Shown in pieces: positions 1-7,805 of a DNA stretch of 64,000 bases; positions within the stretch are counted from its first letter, which is position 1, and each line of letters opens with the position of its first letter. Made by a program: the position numbers and the translations under genes. Source of the stretch: JAJRWS01 sp039831705 (GTDB lineage: Bacteria; Planctomycetota; Planctomycetia; Pirellulales; Lacipirellulaceae); assembly GCA_039831705.1 (NCBI GenBank), contig JBDOMT010000064.1, positions 1 through 64,000 on the forward strand, in the 5' to 3' direction. The notes beneath the pieces are model-generated. The model was not told the DNA's origin, did not search any database, and saw only the letters and a list, made by a program, of their open reading frames with translations.

Positions 1-161
1 CCTCCATGGCTTGAAAATGTAGGCTGATGCCCACGTTTGTTTGACACAAGTATCATAGGGTGTTTTCGAGTTTTTTTGTACCCAAAATGGGAACTACGAC
101 TTCGTCTACGCTTGATCGGGGACTAGAGTCCAGAGTTGAGAGGCAAGGAAATAGCTGACCT

Positions 162-1136
162 ATGGGACAGGAAACGATTCGTATTGGTACTCGAGCTAGC
201 CAGCTGGCGCGTTGGCAGGCGGATTGGGTGGCGCGAGAATTGACCGAGCTGGGAGCGTTGGTTGAAATCGTCGAAATTACCACCTCGGGCGACGCGCATC
301 AGCATGGGCCTATTGCAAATATCTCCATCTCAAATGATGTGGAACGGGGCCTCGAAGAACGGGGCCTTGAAGAACGGGGGCAATCTGCTGGACGGGGTGT
401 GTTCACCAAGGAGATTCAAGCAGCTTTGCTGCGCTCCGATGTCGATGTGGCCGTTCACAGTTTAAAGGATTTACCTACCGATACGGTGGACGGGCTGCTG
501 TTAGCCGCAGTGCCTGTGCGAGAATCGGCCGAGGATGCGCTCGTGTCGAGCCAATATCACTCGCTCGATGAACTACCTTCGGGCGCGTGTGTGGGGACTG
601 GCAGCCATCGCCGACAGGCTCAGTTGCTCCTTTTGCGCCCCGATTTGCAGATCGAAGGTATCCGTGGCAATCTCGATACGCGACTGGCCAAACTTGATGC
701 TGGCACCTACGATGCCATTATCCTGGCCTGTGCCGGTCTCAAACGACTGGGGCTGGCAACTCGAATCACCGAGCCTTTGGGGCCGCCCCGATTGTATCCT
801 GCCGCTGGCCAGGGAGCGTTAGGGATCGAATGCCGGAAACTCGATTCGGCAGTACAACGATTGCTGGCCCAGCTCGATCATGAGCCATCGCGGCAAGCGG
901 TAACGGCCGAGCGGACATTGTTGGCATCACTAGAGGCAGGTTGCCTGGCTCCAGTGGGGGTATGGGGCAGGGTGGACAATGGGGATGTTTGTCTTGATGC
1001 GGTGGTGGTGAGCCTCGATGGCGTACAATGTTTACGCGCTTCCCAAGGGGGTAGCGACCCGGTGACGGTTGGACAGCAAGTGGCCGAGCAGTTGCTTGGC
1101 CAAGGGGCCGCGGAAATCATCGCAGCGCTGCGTTGA
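162..1136 (+). CDS. hemC: Porphobilinogen deaminase (hydroxymethylbilane synthase)
   Basis: Cytoplasmic haem-pathway enzyme that polymerises four porphobilinogens into hydroxymethylbilane. Family motifs are in order: GTRASQLA near residue 9, VHSLKDLPT near 98, GTGSHRRQAQL near 145, RGNLDTRLAKL near 168, PAAGQGALGIE near 213, and LEAGCLAPVG, whose Cys261 should carry the dipyrromethane cofactor. The length is slightly above the usual 305-315 aa because of a loop at about residues 47-77 that contains a duplicated GLEER unit (see repeat). The ATG follows a weak purine stretch (AAGGAA) about 13 bases upstream. It stands alone; the next gene is flagellar and about 560 bases away. Identity is secure from motifs. 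Confidence 0.96.
   Translation: MGQETIRIGTRASQLARWQADWVARELTELGALVEIVEITTSGDAHQHGPIANISISNDVERGLEERGLEERGQSAGRGVFTKEIQAALLRSDVDVAVHSLKDLPTDTVDGLLLAAVPVRESAEDALVSSQYHSLDELPSGACVGTGSHRRQAQLLLLRPDLQIEGIRGNLDTRLAKLDAGTYDAIILACAGLKRLGLATRITEPLGPPRLYPAAGQGALGIECRKLDSAVQRLLAQLDHEPSRQAVTAERTLLASLEAGCLAPVGVWGRVDNGDVCLDAVVVSLDGVQCLRASQGGSDPVTVGQQVAEQLLGQGAAEIIAALR
349..378 (+). repeat. 15-bp tandem duplication inside hemC
   Basis: Two adjacent near-identical 15-base units (GGCCTCGAAGAACGG and GGCCTTGAAGAACGG, one T/C difference) encode the duplicated GLEER in a surface loop before the FTKEIQ motif. The duplication keeps the frame. Confidence 0.85.
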
Positions 1137-1151
1137 TTGCGCCAAAGTGAA

Positions 1152-1319
1152 CTTGGACAATGCTCGCGTGGGTTGCGGATTAAGTGGCTGAGCTGGTTGC
1201 GCGAGCATTCTCCAAGATTCATTTGGCTGGGGACGCAAGCGATGGGGTGCGGTGAGGTGTTGTGCTCGCGATGGGGTGCGGATTAAGTGGCTGAGCTGGT
1301 TGCGCGAGCATTCTCCAAG
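1152..1319. repeat. 43-bp direct repeat with an overlapping inverted repeat downstream of hemC
   Basis: A perfect 43-base direct repeat occupies 1174-1216 and 1277-1319. The end of each copy (CGCGAGCATTCTCCAAG) is also matched by an inverted 17-base arm at 1152-1168 with one mismatch, so a 17-bp stem with a 31-base loop can form at 1152-1216. No T tract follows, so a classic terminator is not indicated. The rest of the 562-base hemC-flgF gap holds the palindrome at 1344-1412. A weak 109-codon - strand frame at 1347-1676 ends inside that palindrome and is not called as a gene. Confidence 0.8.
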
Positions 1320-1343
1320 GCATTAGTAAGGGCGAATTACTCC

Positions 1344-1412
1344 ATACTAGCACGCAGCGCAAGCAAGTGGGTCACGTACAATTACCCACTCGCTTGCGCG
1401 TCGTGCTAGTAT
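1344..1412. repeat. Dispersed palindromic element, copy 1
   Basis: Two 29-base arms (1344-1372 and 1384-1412, three mismatches) flank an 11-base loop. The arms read ATACTAGCACG...AAGTGGGT and the inverse. Related copies lie at 16813-16881 and 25111-25184, always between genes. The size and hairpin shape resemble REP-type elements mobilised by IS200-like (RAYT) transposases; that link is inference, as no transposase is in the window. Confidence 0.88.
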
Positions 1413-1698
1413 TTTAGAGATTCCAGCCACCTTCAATTGCTTCACAGCCTCTCTCATCGGCACTACTTGCCACCCATATATCTTATCACCGGCAAAACGT
1501 GCCGATAGCAAGCATCGATCGGTAACGACGGTGGTGTATCGACGGTTCCCTCTTTTCAACGTAAGCCCATACAGAGCAGGCAGATACAGGTTGCAGCCAT
1601 GCTGCTGGCATTCCTTTGGCATGATGAGTGCATACTCATAGGACGGATCCAAATTGGATCGACTGCGGGGGGGCACACCCGCGATCCCTTAAAAAAGC

Positions 1699-2451
1699 AT
1701 GTCCTACGGACTCTACATCTCAGCGGAAGGTGCCCAAGTCCAGGCCCAACGTCTGGAAATCATCGCCAACAATATGGCCAATGTCGAAACGCCTGGCTTC
1801 AAGCGCGACATTCCCACCTTTCAGGCTCGATTTGCTGAGGCGATTCAAAGTGGTACCAGCTATCCGGGCAGTGGCGGCATCGACGATTCGGGCGGCGGCG
1901 TAAAGATGATTGGGGTAGAGACCGATTTTACCAGCACGACCCTCCGTAATACCGACATTCCTACCGACTTTGCCATCAATGGCGACGGTTTTTTCCGCGT
2001 AAGCAGCCCTCAAGGCGAAGAATTCCTGACCCGAGCTGGAAACTTTACCCTTAGTGGAGAAGGAAAGCTGATCACTCAGTCGGGTGATTATACGGTGCTC
2101 GACAATTCGGGCAATGAAATTGTGCTCGATACTAGCCAGCCCTGGAGTGTCAATTCGGGTGGTGTCATCACCCAACAGGGAAGCGAATTTCCCATTGGGC
2201 TGGAGCAGGTTGCGTCGCTGGGCGATTTGGTGAAAGTTGGCAACAACATGTATCGCCCACTTGCTTCCACACAGCCAGTGGAGTCCGGCCAGCGCAATGT
2301 GCAACAAGGTTATCTGGAACAGTCGGGTGTCAATCCGACCAGCGAAATGATGGCCATGATCGAAACGTCGCGTGCTTTCGAAGCCAACACCAAGCTCATC
2401 CAGCACCAAGACAGCATGATGGACTCATTACTCAGCCGCGTACTGGGATAG
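1699..2451 (+). CDS. flgF: Flagellar basal-body rod protein FlgF
   Basis: Proximal-rod component, 250 aa. The N-terminal rod/hook signature is clear (LEIIANNMANVETPGFKR, residues about 21-38), followed by the central FlgE/F/G-type segment (FAINGDGFF.V, TRAGNFTLSGEG) and the C-terminal rod-type helix (MMAMIETSRAFEANTKLIQ). It is first in the flgFGAHIJ run and 54 bases ahead of flgG. FlgF and FlgG are paralogues; the call as FlgF rests on order and on the shorter, non-canonical N-terminus (MSYGLYISAEG). The ATG lies just after an A-rich stretch without a strong ribosome-binding site. Confidence 0.88.
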   Translation: MSYGLYISAEGAQVQAQRLEIIANNMANVETPGFKRDIPTFQARFAEAIQSGTSYPGSGGIDDSGGGVKMIGVETDFTSTTLRNTDIPTDFAINGDGFFRVSSPQGEEFLTRAGNFTLSGEGKLITQSGDYTVLDNSGNEIVLDTSQPWSVNSGGVITQQGSEFPIGLEQVASLGDLVKVGNNMYRPLASTQPVESGQRNVQQGYLEQSGVNPTSEMMAMIETSRAFEANTKLIQHQDSMMDSLLSRVLG

Positions 2452-2505
2452 AACAATATTTAAACATCATCCATCAAACATCCAACCTCAAACACCCAAT
2501 TAACT

Positions 2506-3309
2506 ATGAGCGTACAAACCCTCTACACGGCTGCTACGGGCATGAATGCCCTGGAAACCAAACTCGATGTGATCGCCAACAATATGGCGAATATCAACAC
2601 GACCGGTTTCAAAAAAGATCGGGCCAATTTTGAAGATTTATTCTACCGGCAAGTGCGTCTGCCTGGGGCGACCGATGCCGATGGCAATTTGACTTCCACT
2701 GGAATTGAAGTTGGTTTGGGTAGCCGGGTTACCAGTACTCAGACCAATCACAGTCAAGGTGCGTTTGAAACGACCGAAAATCCGCTCGATTTCGCTATCG
2801 AAGGGCGTGGCTTCTTTAAGGTACTCGATCCGGCTGGCGGCGGCTTTTTGTACACACGAGATGGCAATTTTGGCATCAATGCCAATGGAGACTTGGTGAT
2901 GGGGTCTGCCAATACGGGCTGGGTGGTTGATCCATCGGTCAATATCCCACCCGAAGCGTCCGGCATTGTGGTGACGGCGGATGGTGAGGTGCAGTATCAA
3001 ACTTCCAACTCCCCCAATCTCCAAACGGCAGGAAGCCTGACACTCACGACATTCATCAATCCTGACGGATTGTTGAAGATGGGAGAAAATCTCTACAAGG
3101 AAACCGACGCTTCGAGTACACCAACCGAAGGACCTCCAGGACAGAATGGGGTCGGCTTTATTCGGCAAGGTGCTTTGGAATCCTCCAATGTCGAACCGGT
3201 GCAAGAACTAATTGACCTGATCACGACTCAGCGCGCTTTTGAATTGAACTCGAAGGTTGTGCAAGCCGGTGATGAAGTCATGCAAGTCGCCACCAATTTG
3301 CGTAGGTAG
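2506..3309 (+). CDS. flgG: Flagellar distal rod protein FlgG
   Basis: Distal-rod subunit, 267 aa, close to the usual 260 aa. It has the rod signature LDVIANNMANINTTGFKK near residue 21, the FlgG-specific VGLGSRVTSTQTNHSQG segment that follows the variable insert, and a C-terminal ELIDLITTQRAFELNSKVV helix that polymerises with neighbouring rod subunits. The leader (2461-2505) is almost entirely A, C and T, made of CATC/CAAAC words with no Shine-Dalgarno sequence before the ATG. Confidence 0.94.
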   Translation: MSVQTLYTAATGMNALETKLDVIANNMANINTTGFKKDRANFEDLFYRQVRLPGATDADGNLTSTGIEVGLGSRVTSTQTNHSQGAFETTENPLDFAIEGRGFFKVLDPAGGGFLYTRDGNFGINANGDLVMGSANTGWVVDPSVNIPPEASGIVVTADGEVQYQTSNSPNLQTAGSLTLTTFINPDGLLKMGENLYKETDASSTPTEGPPGQNGVGFIRQGALESSNVEPVQELIDLITTQRAFELNSKVVQAGDEVMQVATNLRR

Positions 3310-3312
3310 TTA

Positions 3313-3340
3313 GAGAGTTGAAAGTTGAGAGTTGAGAGAT
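3313..3340. repeat. Imperfect heptamer tract (GAGAGTT)4
   Basis: Four 7-base units (GAGAGTT, GAAAGTT, GAGAGTT, GAGAGAT) lie between flgG and flgA. They belong to the same heptameric family as the tract ahead of ligA, in the opposite strand sense relative to the downstream gene. Confidence 0.7.
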
Positions 3341-3382
3341 AAAAGGTTAGCGCCTTTTGACAGGTTTTATGGGAACAGGAAA

Positions 3383-4303
3383 ATGAACATCAACTTCTAT
3401 CTTCGTCGTACTGTTGCTGTATTTATGGCCGTTTTGACTACTGTGTTGAGCGCAAACCAGGTTAGCAATGCGGCGGAGATTGTACTTCGTCGGCAGGTGA
3501 CGCTCCAAGGGCCGATGGTTCGGTTGGGCGATGTGGCTGATTTATCTGCCAGCAATAAATCGCGGTTGCAGGAGCTGATTACGACGCCTTTTATGCCTGC
3601 GCCTGCTCCTGGTACGCAAAAATTTCTACCCGTTGCCCAGTTGCGAGATTTATTGAATGCACGAGGTGTTTCAATAGCAGATCTCCGGTTCCGAGGGGCT
3701 CCGCAGGTGGTTATTCGAGTGCGACCTACAAATTTACGCAATGTCTCTTCTAAGCCGACCACCTCTGAGCCGCACACCCCAACGACTTCCCAGACACATT
3801 CCGATCAGACCTCTCAGCGAAATGTGGAAAAAGGTCAGTCGGACACGCAACAACCCATTGAGCCAACCGTGCAAGTGGTCGTGATGGTCCGAGCTGTGGA
3901 AAAGGGCACGTTCGTGCGAGCCGACGATATCGAGATTCGTAACCTGGAGAGGCGCAAGCCGTTTCGGGCGGTTCAATCTTTGGATCAGGCAGTTGGGAAA
4001 ATCGCCAAGCAGTCGCTACGTTCCGGAGTGCTCTTGTTAGAAAACCATCTTGAGGCTCCACGACTGGTGGAGCGGGGCGAAACGGTGACCGTGTTTGCAC
4101 GTACGGCAGGGGTTCAGGTGAGAACTCATGCGATTGCCAAGCAGCACGGTAGTTTGGGAGCCCTCGTTCAAGTGGAGACCTTGGATCGAGGCGAACGTTT
4201 CATGGCTCGCGTGACAGGTCTTCGTGAGTTGGACGTTTTTACTACGGGAGTCACGGTGGCTGAACATACGACGCTCAAACGGAAACGTCGTCAACTGCGT
4301 TAG
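3383..4303 (+). CDS. flgA: Flagellar P-ring assembly chaperone FlgA
   Basis: Periplasmic chaperone for P-ring formation, about 306 aa. A signal peptide is visible (LRRTVAVFMAVLTTVLSANQVSNA), followed by an N-terminal region and then the SAF-like domain with VVVMVRAVEKGTFVRADDIEIRNLE and the FlgA C-terminal motif VGKIAKQSLRSGVLLLENHLE. The ATG at 3383 is preferred over an upstream in-frame TTG because it begins a good signal peptide and follows an AACAGGAA sequence. It lies 10 bases ahead of flgH, which suggests an operon. Confidence 0.88.
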   Translation: MNINFYLRRTVAVFMAVLTTVLSANQVSNAAEIVLRRQVTLQGPMVRLGDVADLSASNKSRLQELITTPFMPAPAPGTQKFLPVAQLRDLLNARGVSIADLRFRGAPQVVIRVRPTNLRNVSSKPTTSEPHTPTTSQTHSDQTSQRNVEKGQSDTQQPIEPTVQVVVMVRAVEKGTFVRADDIEIRNLERRKPFRAVQSLDQAVGKIAKQSLRSGVLLLENHLEAPRLVERGETVTVFARTAGVQVRTHAIAKQHGSLGALVQVETLDRGERFMARVTGLRELDVFTTGVTVAEHTTLKRKRRQLR

Positions 4304-4313
4304 AGATAGTAAC

Positions 4314-5033
4314 ATGGAAAGTTGGAATATTGGAATGAAAGTGGTCTTAACTTGCCCGAAGTTGTTCAACCTTTTGTGCTGGCTATTGGCCATGGCTGCA
4401 ATAGAAAATATTGCGCAAGGCCAGGATGCCAGTTTGTTGTTGCAGCCAGTCCGGCAGCAAATAACTAGTACGACGTTAGAAAACAGCTCTTTTCTCTATC
4501 GTGAGTTGCCGCCTGAATCAATGCCGCGCGATTTGGCACTGAATGACATTGTCACCGTGCTGGTCGACTACCGGACTCGATTCCTGAGTGAAGGGGATGC
4601 AGAAAGCCGTAAGACTGCCTCACTCAATGCCACCTTGAAAGACTGGTTGCAATTGAGCAAGGGCCAATTGGGGCCGGCGACCCAGCGTGATGGCGATCCA
4701 AAGATCAATGGTACGCTGACGAATCAATTTCGGGCCGAGTCGGACATCGAAACACGGGATTCGCTCACATTTCGTATTGCCGCGAAAATTGTCGACATTC
4801 GCCCCAATGGAAACCTGGTGCTCGAAGCGCATAACACCATCAAAGTTAATGAAGAAGTCTTTCGTGTTTCACTTTCCGGCATTGTCCGTCGCGAATCGAT
4901 TCAAGCGGACAACACGGTATCCAGTGATTCCATTACCGAATTGATGATTAGCAAAAATGAGAAAGGGCAAGTTCACGATGGCTACGCCCGCGGTTGGCTG
5001 AAGCAAATTTATGACAAGTTCCACTTCTTTTAA
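4314..5033 (+). CDS. flgH: Flagellar L-ring protein FlgH
   Basis: Outer-membrane L-ring protein, about 239 aa. Core FlgH motifs are present: NDIVTVLVDYRTRF near residue 75, NQFRAESDIETRDSLTFRIAAKIVDIRPNG-type text, EVFRVSLSGIVRRESI, and NTVSSDSITELMIS. An N-terminal hydrophobic segment ends near AIENIAQG, but no lipobox Cys follows, unlike the enterobacterial lipoprotein. The ATG at 4314 was chosen because flgA ends just before it; an in-frame ATG at 4335 is the alternative. Confidence 0.88.
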   Translation: MESWNIGMKVVLTCPKLFNLLCWLLAMAAIENIAQGQDASLLLQPVRQQITSTTLENSSFLYRELPPESMPRDLALNDIVTVLVDYRTRFLSEGDAESRKTASLNATLKDWLQLSKGQLGPATQRDGDPKINGTLTNQFRAESDIETRDSLTFRIAAKIVDIRPNGNLVLEAHNTIKVNEEVFRVSLSGIVRRESIQADNTVSSDSITELMISKNEKGQVHDGYARGWLKQIYDKFHFF

Positions 5034-5153
5034 AGCCAATTACCCGAAGTCGTGGTCCGTTTTGGGCTGGAAGGTCGCTTTTCGCTCCGCGAATGACGAC
5101 CATACGAGCAAACAATATTGGAAAATTACTTTAAATCAACGACAGAAAGTGAC

Positions 5154-6278
5154 ATGAGAGAATCACTCATGAAAATCACAATGAACCACAAGCAATCATC
5201 ACGAACTTTCATCATTCTATCGCTTTTAACCTGCGGCTTGCTGGTTTCAACCGCACCCCCAGCACCCGCACGCACGGTGCTGCGAAATATCTGTCGTGTG
5301 AAAGGACAAGAAGAAAACGTATTGCGTGGAATGGGTCTGGTGGTGGGCCTCAGTGGCACCGGGGCTTCAGGGGATGCACCCACAATGCGTGCCTTGGCCA
5401 GTGCGATGGGAATTCTGGGGAGTCCTATTCCCAATGACATCTTAAGGGAAGGCGGCTTGAAAGAGTTGGAAAATGTGAAGAATGTCTCGCTGGTGATAGT
5501 CACCGCACGTGTGCCTGCTACCGGAGGACGGCGGGGCGATAAACTTGATTGCACTGTTAGTGCAATCAATGGCAAGAGTCTGATCGGAGGACAGTTGATA
5601 TCTGCCGCCCTGCAAGGGCCTAATACTCAAGATGGAAAAATTTATGCATTGGCAGAAGGGTCAGTGCAGATAGAGGATGAATCAATACCCACCGTGGGAC
5701 GTATCCATGCGGGCTGCCAAATGGAGGAAGATGTTTTTACCCCTTTTGTGCATGACGATGGTTTCATCACCTTAGTGTTGGAAAAATACCATGCCAACTT
5801 CCAAACCGCTACGGATGTCGCAAAAACCATTCGAGAAACGACTCGTGGTGGCCATACAACACAGCAAAATGAAGAGATTGTGTGGGCGCATAACCCAGCA
5901 AATATCGTAGTACGAATACCGGACTACTATAAAAACGATCCGGTAGCCTTCATCGCGGAAATGATGGAAATGCAAATTTACCAGTCGTCACCAGAATCGA
6001 GAGTTGTCATCAATGAACGAGCAGGCAGTATTGTCATAGATGGCAATGTGGAGATTGGAGATGTCGTAGTATCACATAAGAATATCGTCATCGAAGTAGA
6101 GGATAATTCGGGGGCTGAATTTAAGCCCCTTGTTGATCAGGGTAAAGAGAATGCGTCCAAACTAAAATCTTTAGTCGATGCGCTGGGTGCTTTGAAAGTG
6201 CCCCATGACGACATAGTAGACATCATCAAAGGCATTGAACGTGCCGGCAAGCTACAAGCACGCTTGATTATTGAATAA
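5154..6278 (+). CDS. flgI: Flagellar P-ring protein FlgI
   Basis: Periplasmic P-ring subunit, about 374 aa. A signal peptide precedes the hallmark NVLRGMGLVVGLSGTGASGD. Further family motifs are LKELENVKNVSLVIVTARVPA, GGQLISAALQGPN, YALAEGSVQ and NIVVRIPDYYKNDPVAFIAEM, and the end has VDALGALKVPHDDIVDIIKGIERAGKL-type text. Three in-frame ATGs (5154, 5169, 5181) could start it; all leave a signal peptide. It follows flgH by 120 bases. Confidence 0.92.
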   Translation: MRESLMKITMNHKQSSRTFIILSLLTCGLLVSTAPPAPARTVLRNICRVKGQEENVLRGMGLVVGLSGTGASGDAPTMRALASAMGILGSPIPNDILREGGLKELENVKNVSLVIVTARVPATGGRRGDKLDCTVSAINGKSLIGGQLISAALQGPNTQDGKIYALAEGSVQIEDESIPTVGRIHAGCQMEEDVFTPFVHDDGFITLVLEKYHANFQTATDVAKTIRETTRGGHTTQQNEEIVWAHNPANIVVRIPDYYKNDPVAFIAEMMEMQIYQSSPESRVVINERAGSIVIDGNVEIGDVVVSHKNIVIEVEDNSGAEFKPLVDQGKENASKLKSLVDALGALKVPHDDIVDIIKGIERAGKLQARLIIE

Positions 6279-6420
6279 GCACTGTTTCCAATTGCAGTGG
6301 ATGAAGCCGATCTGACGGGTGTTTGATAAGTGCCAAATTTCTTGGCAGGCGGCTTATCCACTTGCCGTCTCTGGTTCGCGAAAGTGTGAATTTCGAAGTG
6401 CGAAAGTAGAAAGAACCATC

Positions 6421-6807
6421 ATGGAAGTCAATCCATCCCTAGCGACGACGATCAAGCCGCTCAAGCCGACAATGCCAACTCATGCCGACGAACTGCTTGC
6501 CGCACGTGAAGCTCAAAAAGCATTTCAAGATTTTGTCGGTCAGACATTTTTTGGGCAGATGCTCAAGTCGATGCGGAGTACCCAGGGCAAACCGGCCTAC
6601 TTTCATGGCGGGCAGGCAGAAGAAATATTCCGCAGTCAACTAGACCAGACCATGGCCGAACAGATGAGCAATGCAAGTGCCGATCAATTTTCCGATCCCA
6701 TGTTCAAAAGGCAGTTTCCCAAGGAAGCTCATATCTTGGCAATGGAAGAAAAAAAGGAGAGCAAGCAACTGCAAATGATCGACCTGAATCAACTGCGAAG
6801 ACGCTGA
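6421..6807 (+). CDS. flgJ: Rod-binding protein, FlgJ N-terminal type
   Basis: Rod-capping or scaffold protein of 128 aa. It contains only the rod-binding domain (FQDFVGQTFFGQMLKSMRST, then FHGGQAEEIFRSQLDQTMAEQM) and lacks the muramidase domain of enterobacterial FlgJ, as is usual outside gamma- and betaproteobacteria. The start ATG follows AGAAAGAACC. It closes the rod-ring gene run; a 407-base repeat-rich gap follows. Confidence 0.82.
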   Translation: MEVNPSLATTIKPLKPTMPTHADELLAAREAQKAFQDFVGQTFFGQMLKSMRSTQGKPAYFHGGQAEEIFRSQLDQTMAEQMSNASADQFSDPMFKRQFPKEAHILAMEEKKESKQLQMIDLNQLRRR

Positions 6808-6865
6808 AAGAGTGTGCCGTGGCGGGTGTTTTTTGCTGTCACAGAAAAAGAGAAAAATGGAATCC

Positions 6866-6946
6866 CGCAAAGACGCAAAGATCGCAAAGATGAATGAGAA
6901 TGATCTACAGAAATTGAGAAATCTTAGCGATCTTTGCGTCTTGGCG
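6866..6946. repeat. Inverted repeat built of GCAAAGAC words
   Basis: A 20-base arm at 6866-6885 (CGCAAAGACGCAAAGATCGC) pairs with 6927-6946 with one mismatch, across a 41-base loop. The arms are themselves made of 8-9-base tandem words. It sits between flgJ and the flgN-like gene. It could end the flgJ transcript, but no T run follows directly. Confidence 0.75.
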
Positions 6947-6997
6947 AGAGTGATTTTGGATTGAAATAAGAACTCCCACCCATACCCGTCTCTTCGT

Positions 6998-7124
6998 GCT
7001 CTTCGTGTCCTTCGTGGTGATTATTCGCTGGTAGAGAGTTGTTAGGTCGATGTGTAGCCAAAATAGCGTTGACTTATAACCTCACCGTCCAATTTGCCAG
7101 CATGGGAAAATGCAAAAGTCGAAC
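6998..7124 (+). repeat. 127-bp dispersed leader element, copy 1
   Basis: This stretch starts in CTTCGTG nonamers (GCTCTTCGTGTCCTTCGTGG), runs through GATTATTCGCTGGTAGAGAG and GTGTAGCCAAAAT, and ends in ATTTGCCAGCATGG...GTCGAAC. It is about 88-90% identical by eye to the reverse complement of 62944-63069. Here it reads toward the flgN-like gene, whose start lies 90 bases further on. See the findings. Confidence 0.88.
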
Positions 7125-7128
7125 TTTT

Positions 7129-7205
7129 AACACTCAACACTCAACACTCAACACTCAACACTCAACACTCAACACTCAACACTCAACACTCAACACTCAA
7201 CACTC
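7129..7205 (+). repeat. Heptameric tract, 11 perfect copies of AACACTC
   Basis: Eleven uninterrupted AACACTC units end 9 bases before the ATG of the flgN-like gene. The tract plus the spacer contains no Shine-Dalgarno sequence. Related short tracts occur at 27449, 38831, 46011 and 46392. Confidence 0.97.
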
Positions 7206-7214
7206 AACTCGTCT

Positions 7215-7718
7215 ATGTCCGACAACCATTGGGAAACCGAACTGGCAGATCTGCTCAAGCGTCTGTCTTCCACGCAGCAGAACTTGCTATCGTTGCTGGC
7301 AAGCAAGCGCGAGCTGTTGCTGGCAAATAATAGTGATGGCTTGGCCCGTTTGGTGCCACAAGAAGAGGCATTGTCTGCAGAACTTCAGTCGTGCTTTGAA
7401 TGTCGAAAGCTACTTCTACAGCAAGCAGCGGACCAGGGGTTGCCGGCAACAAGCATTCGTGAACTGGCTGGTGCGCTGCCAAGAAAACAGGCGGAACGAT
7501 TACGGGGACCGATCGACCGTGCTAGCGGACGAGCACGCTTGCTAAGACATCAAAGTCTGTCACAGTGGGTTGTCGTTCAAAGGACACTGCTGCATTTGTC
7601 ACAGATGTTGGAGATTATCGCAACTGGAGGCCGTGCACAGCCGACTTATGAAAAAGACTCTTCTCCCAAAAATCAAATCCGAGCCACCAGCGGCTCCCTG
7701 ATGGATAAAGCAGTTTGA
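7215..7718 (+). CDS. flgN: FlgN-like flagellar export chaperone
   Basis: Protein of 167 aa, mostly helical, directly upstream of flgK and flgL, the two clients of FlgN. The N-terminal half (LADLLKRLSSTQQNLLSLLASKRELLLANNSDGLARLVPQEEAL) matches the FlgN pattern of a long helical hairpin with a conserved QEE; the C-terminal third (LHLSQMLEIIATGG..PTYEKD) resembles the client-binding tail that ends many FlgN proteins. Sequence similarity is weak, so position carries much of the call. The ATG has the AACACTC tract as its leader and no ribosome-binding site. Confidence 0.7.
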   Translation: MSDNHWETELADLLKRLSSTQQNLLSLLASKRELLLANNSDGLARLVPQEEALSAELQSCFECRKLLLQQAADQGLPATSIRELAGALPRKQAERLRGPIDRASGRARLLRHQSLSQWVVVQRTLLHLSQMLEIIATGGRAQPTYEKDSSPKNQIRATSGSLMDKAV

Positions 7719-7724
7719 ATAATC

Positions 7725-7784
7725 ACTAGGCGCTAGAAAAACAGGCGCTAGTTAGTTTATGTCAATCAATAACTAGCGCCTAGT
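7725..7784 (+). promoter_or_regulatory. Mutually exclusive hairpins in the flgK leader
   Basis: The right arm around 7770-7784 (TAACTAGCGCCTAGT) can pair perfectly over 12 bases with either 7725-7736 (ACTAGGCGCTAG) or 7743-7754 (AGGCGCTAGTTA), so the two stems compete. The region ends 21 bases before the flgK ATG. The same GGCGCTAGTT word recurs ahead of flgL. The regulatory role is inferred. Confidence 0.6.
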
Positions 7785-7805
7785 CATCAGGCCTAGCAAC
7801 TACTC

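Noticed and set aside
1347..1676. 109-codon - strand frame after hemC
   Set aside because: Its C-terminal part is translated from the dispersed palindrome and the rest shows no family features. It could hide a gene remnant, but there is not enough support.
7129..7205. CRISPR-like array
   Set aside because: Units are 7 bases with no spacers; it is a simple tandem repeat. No cas gene is present in the window.
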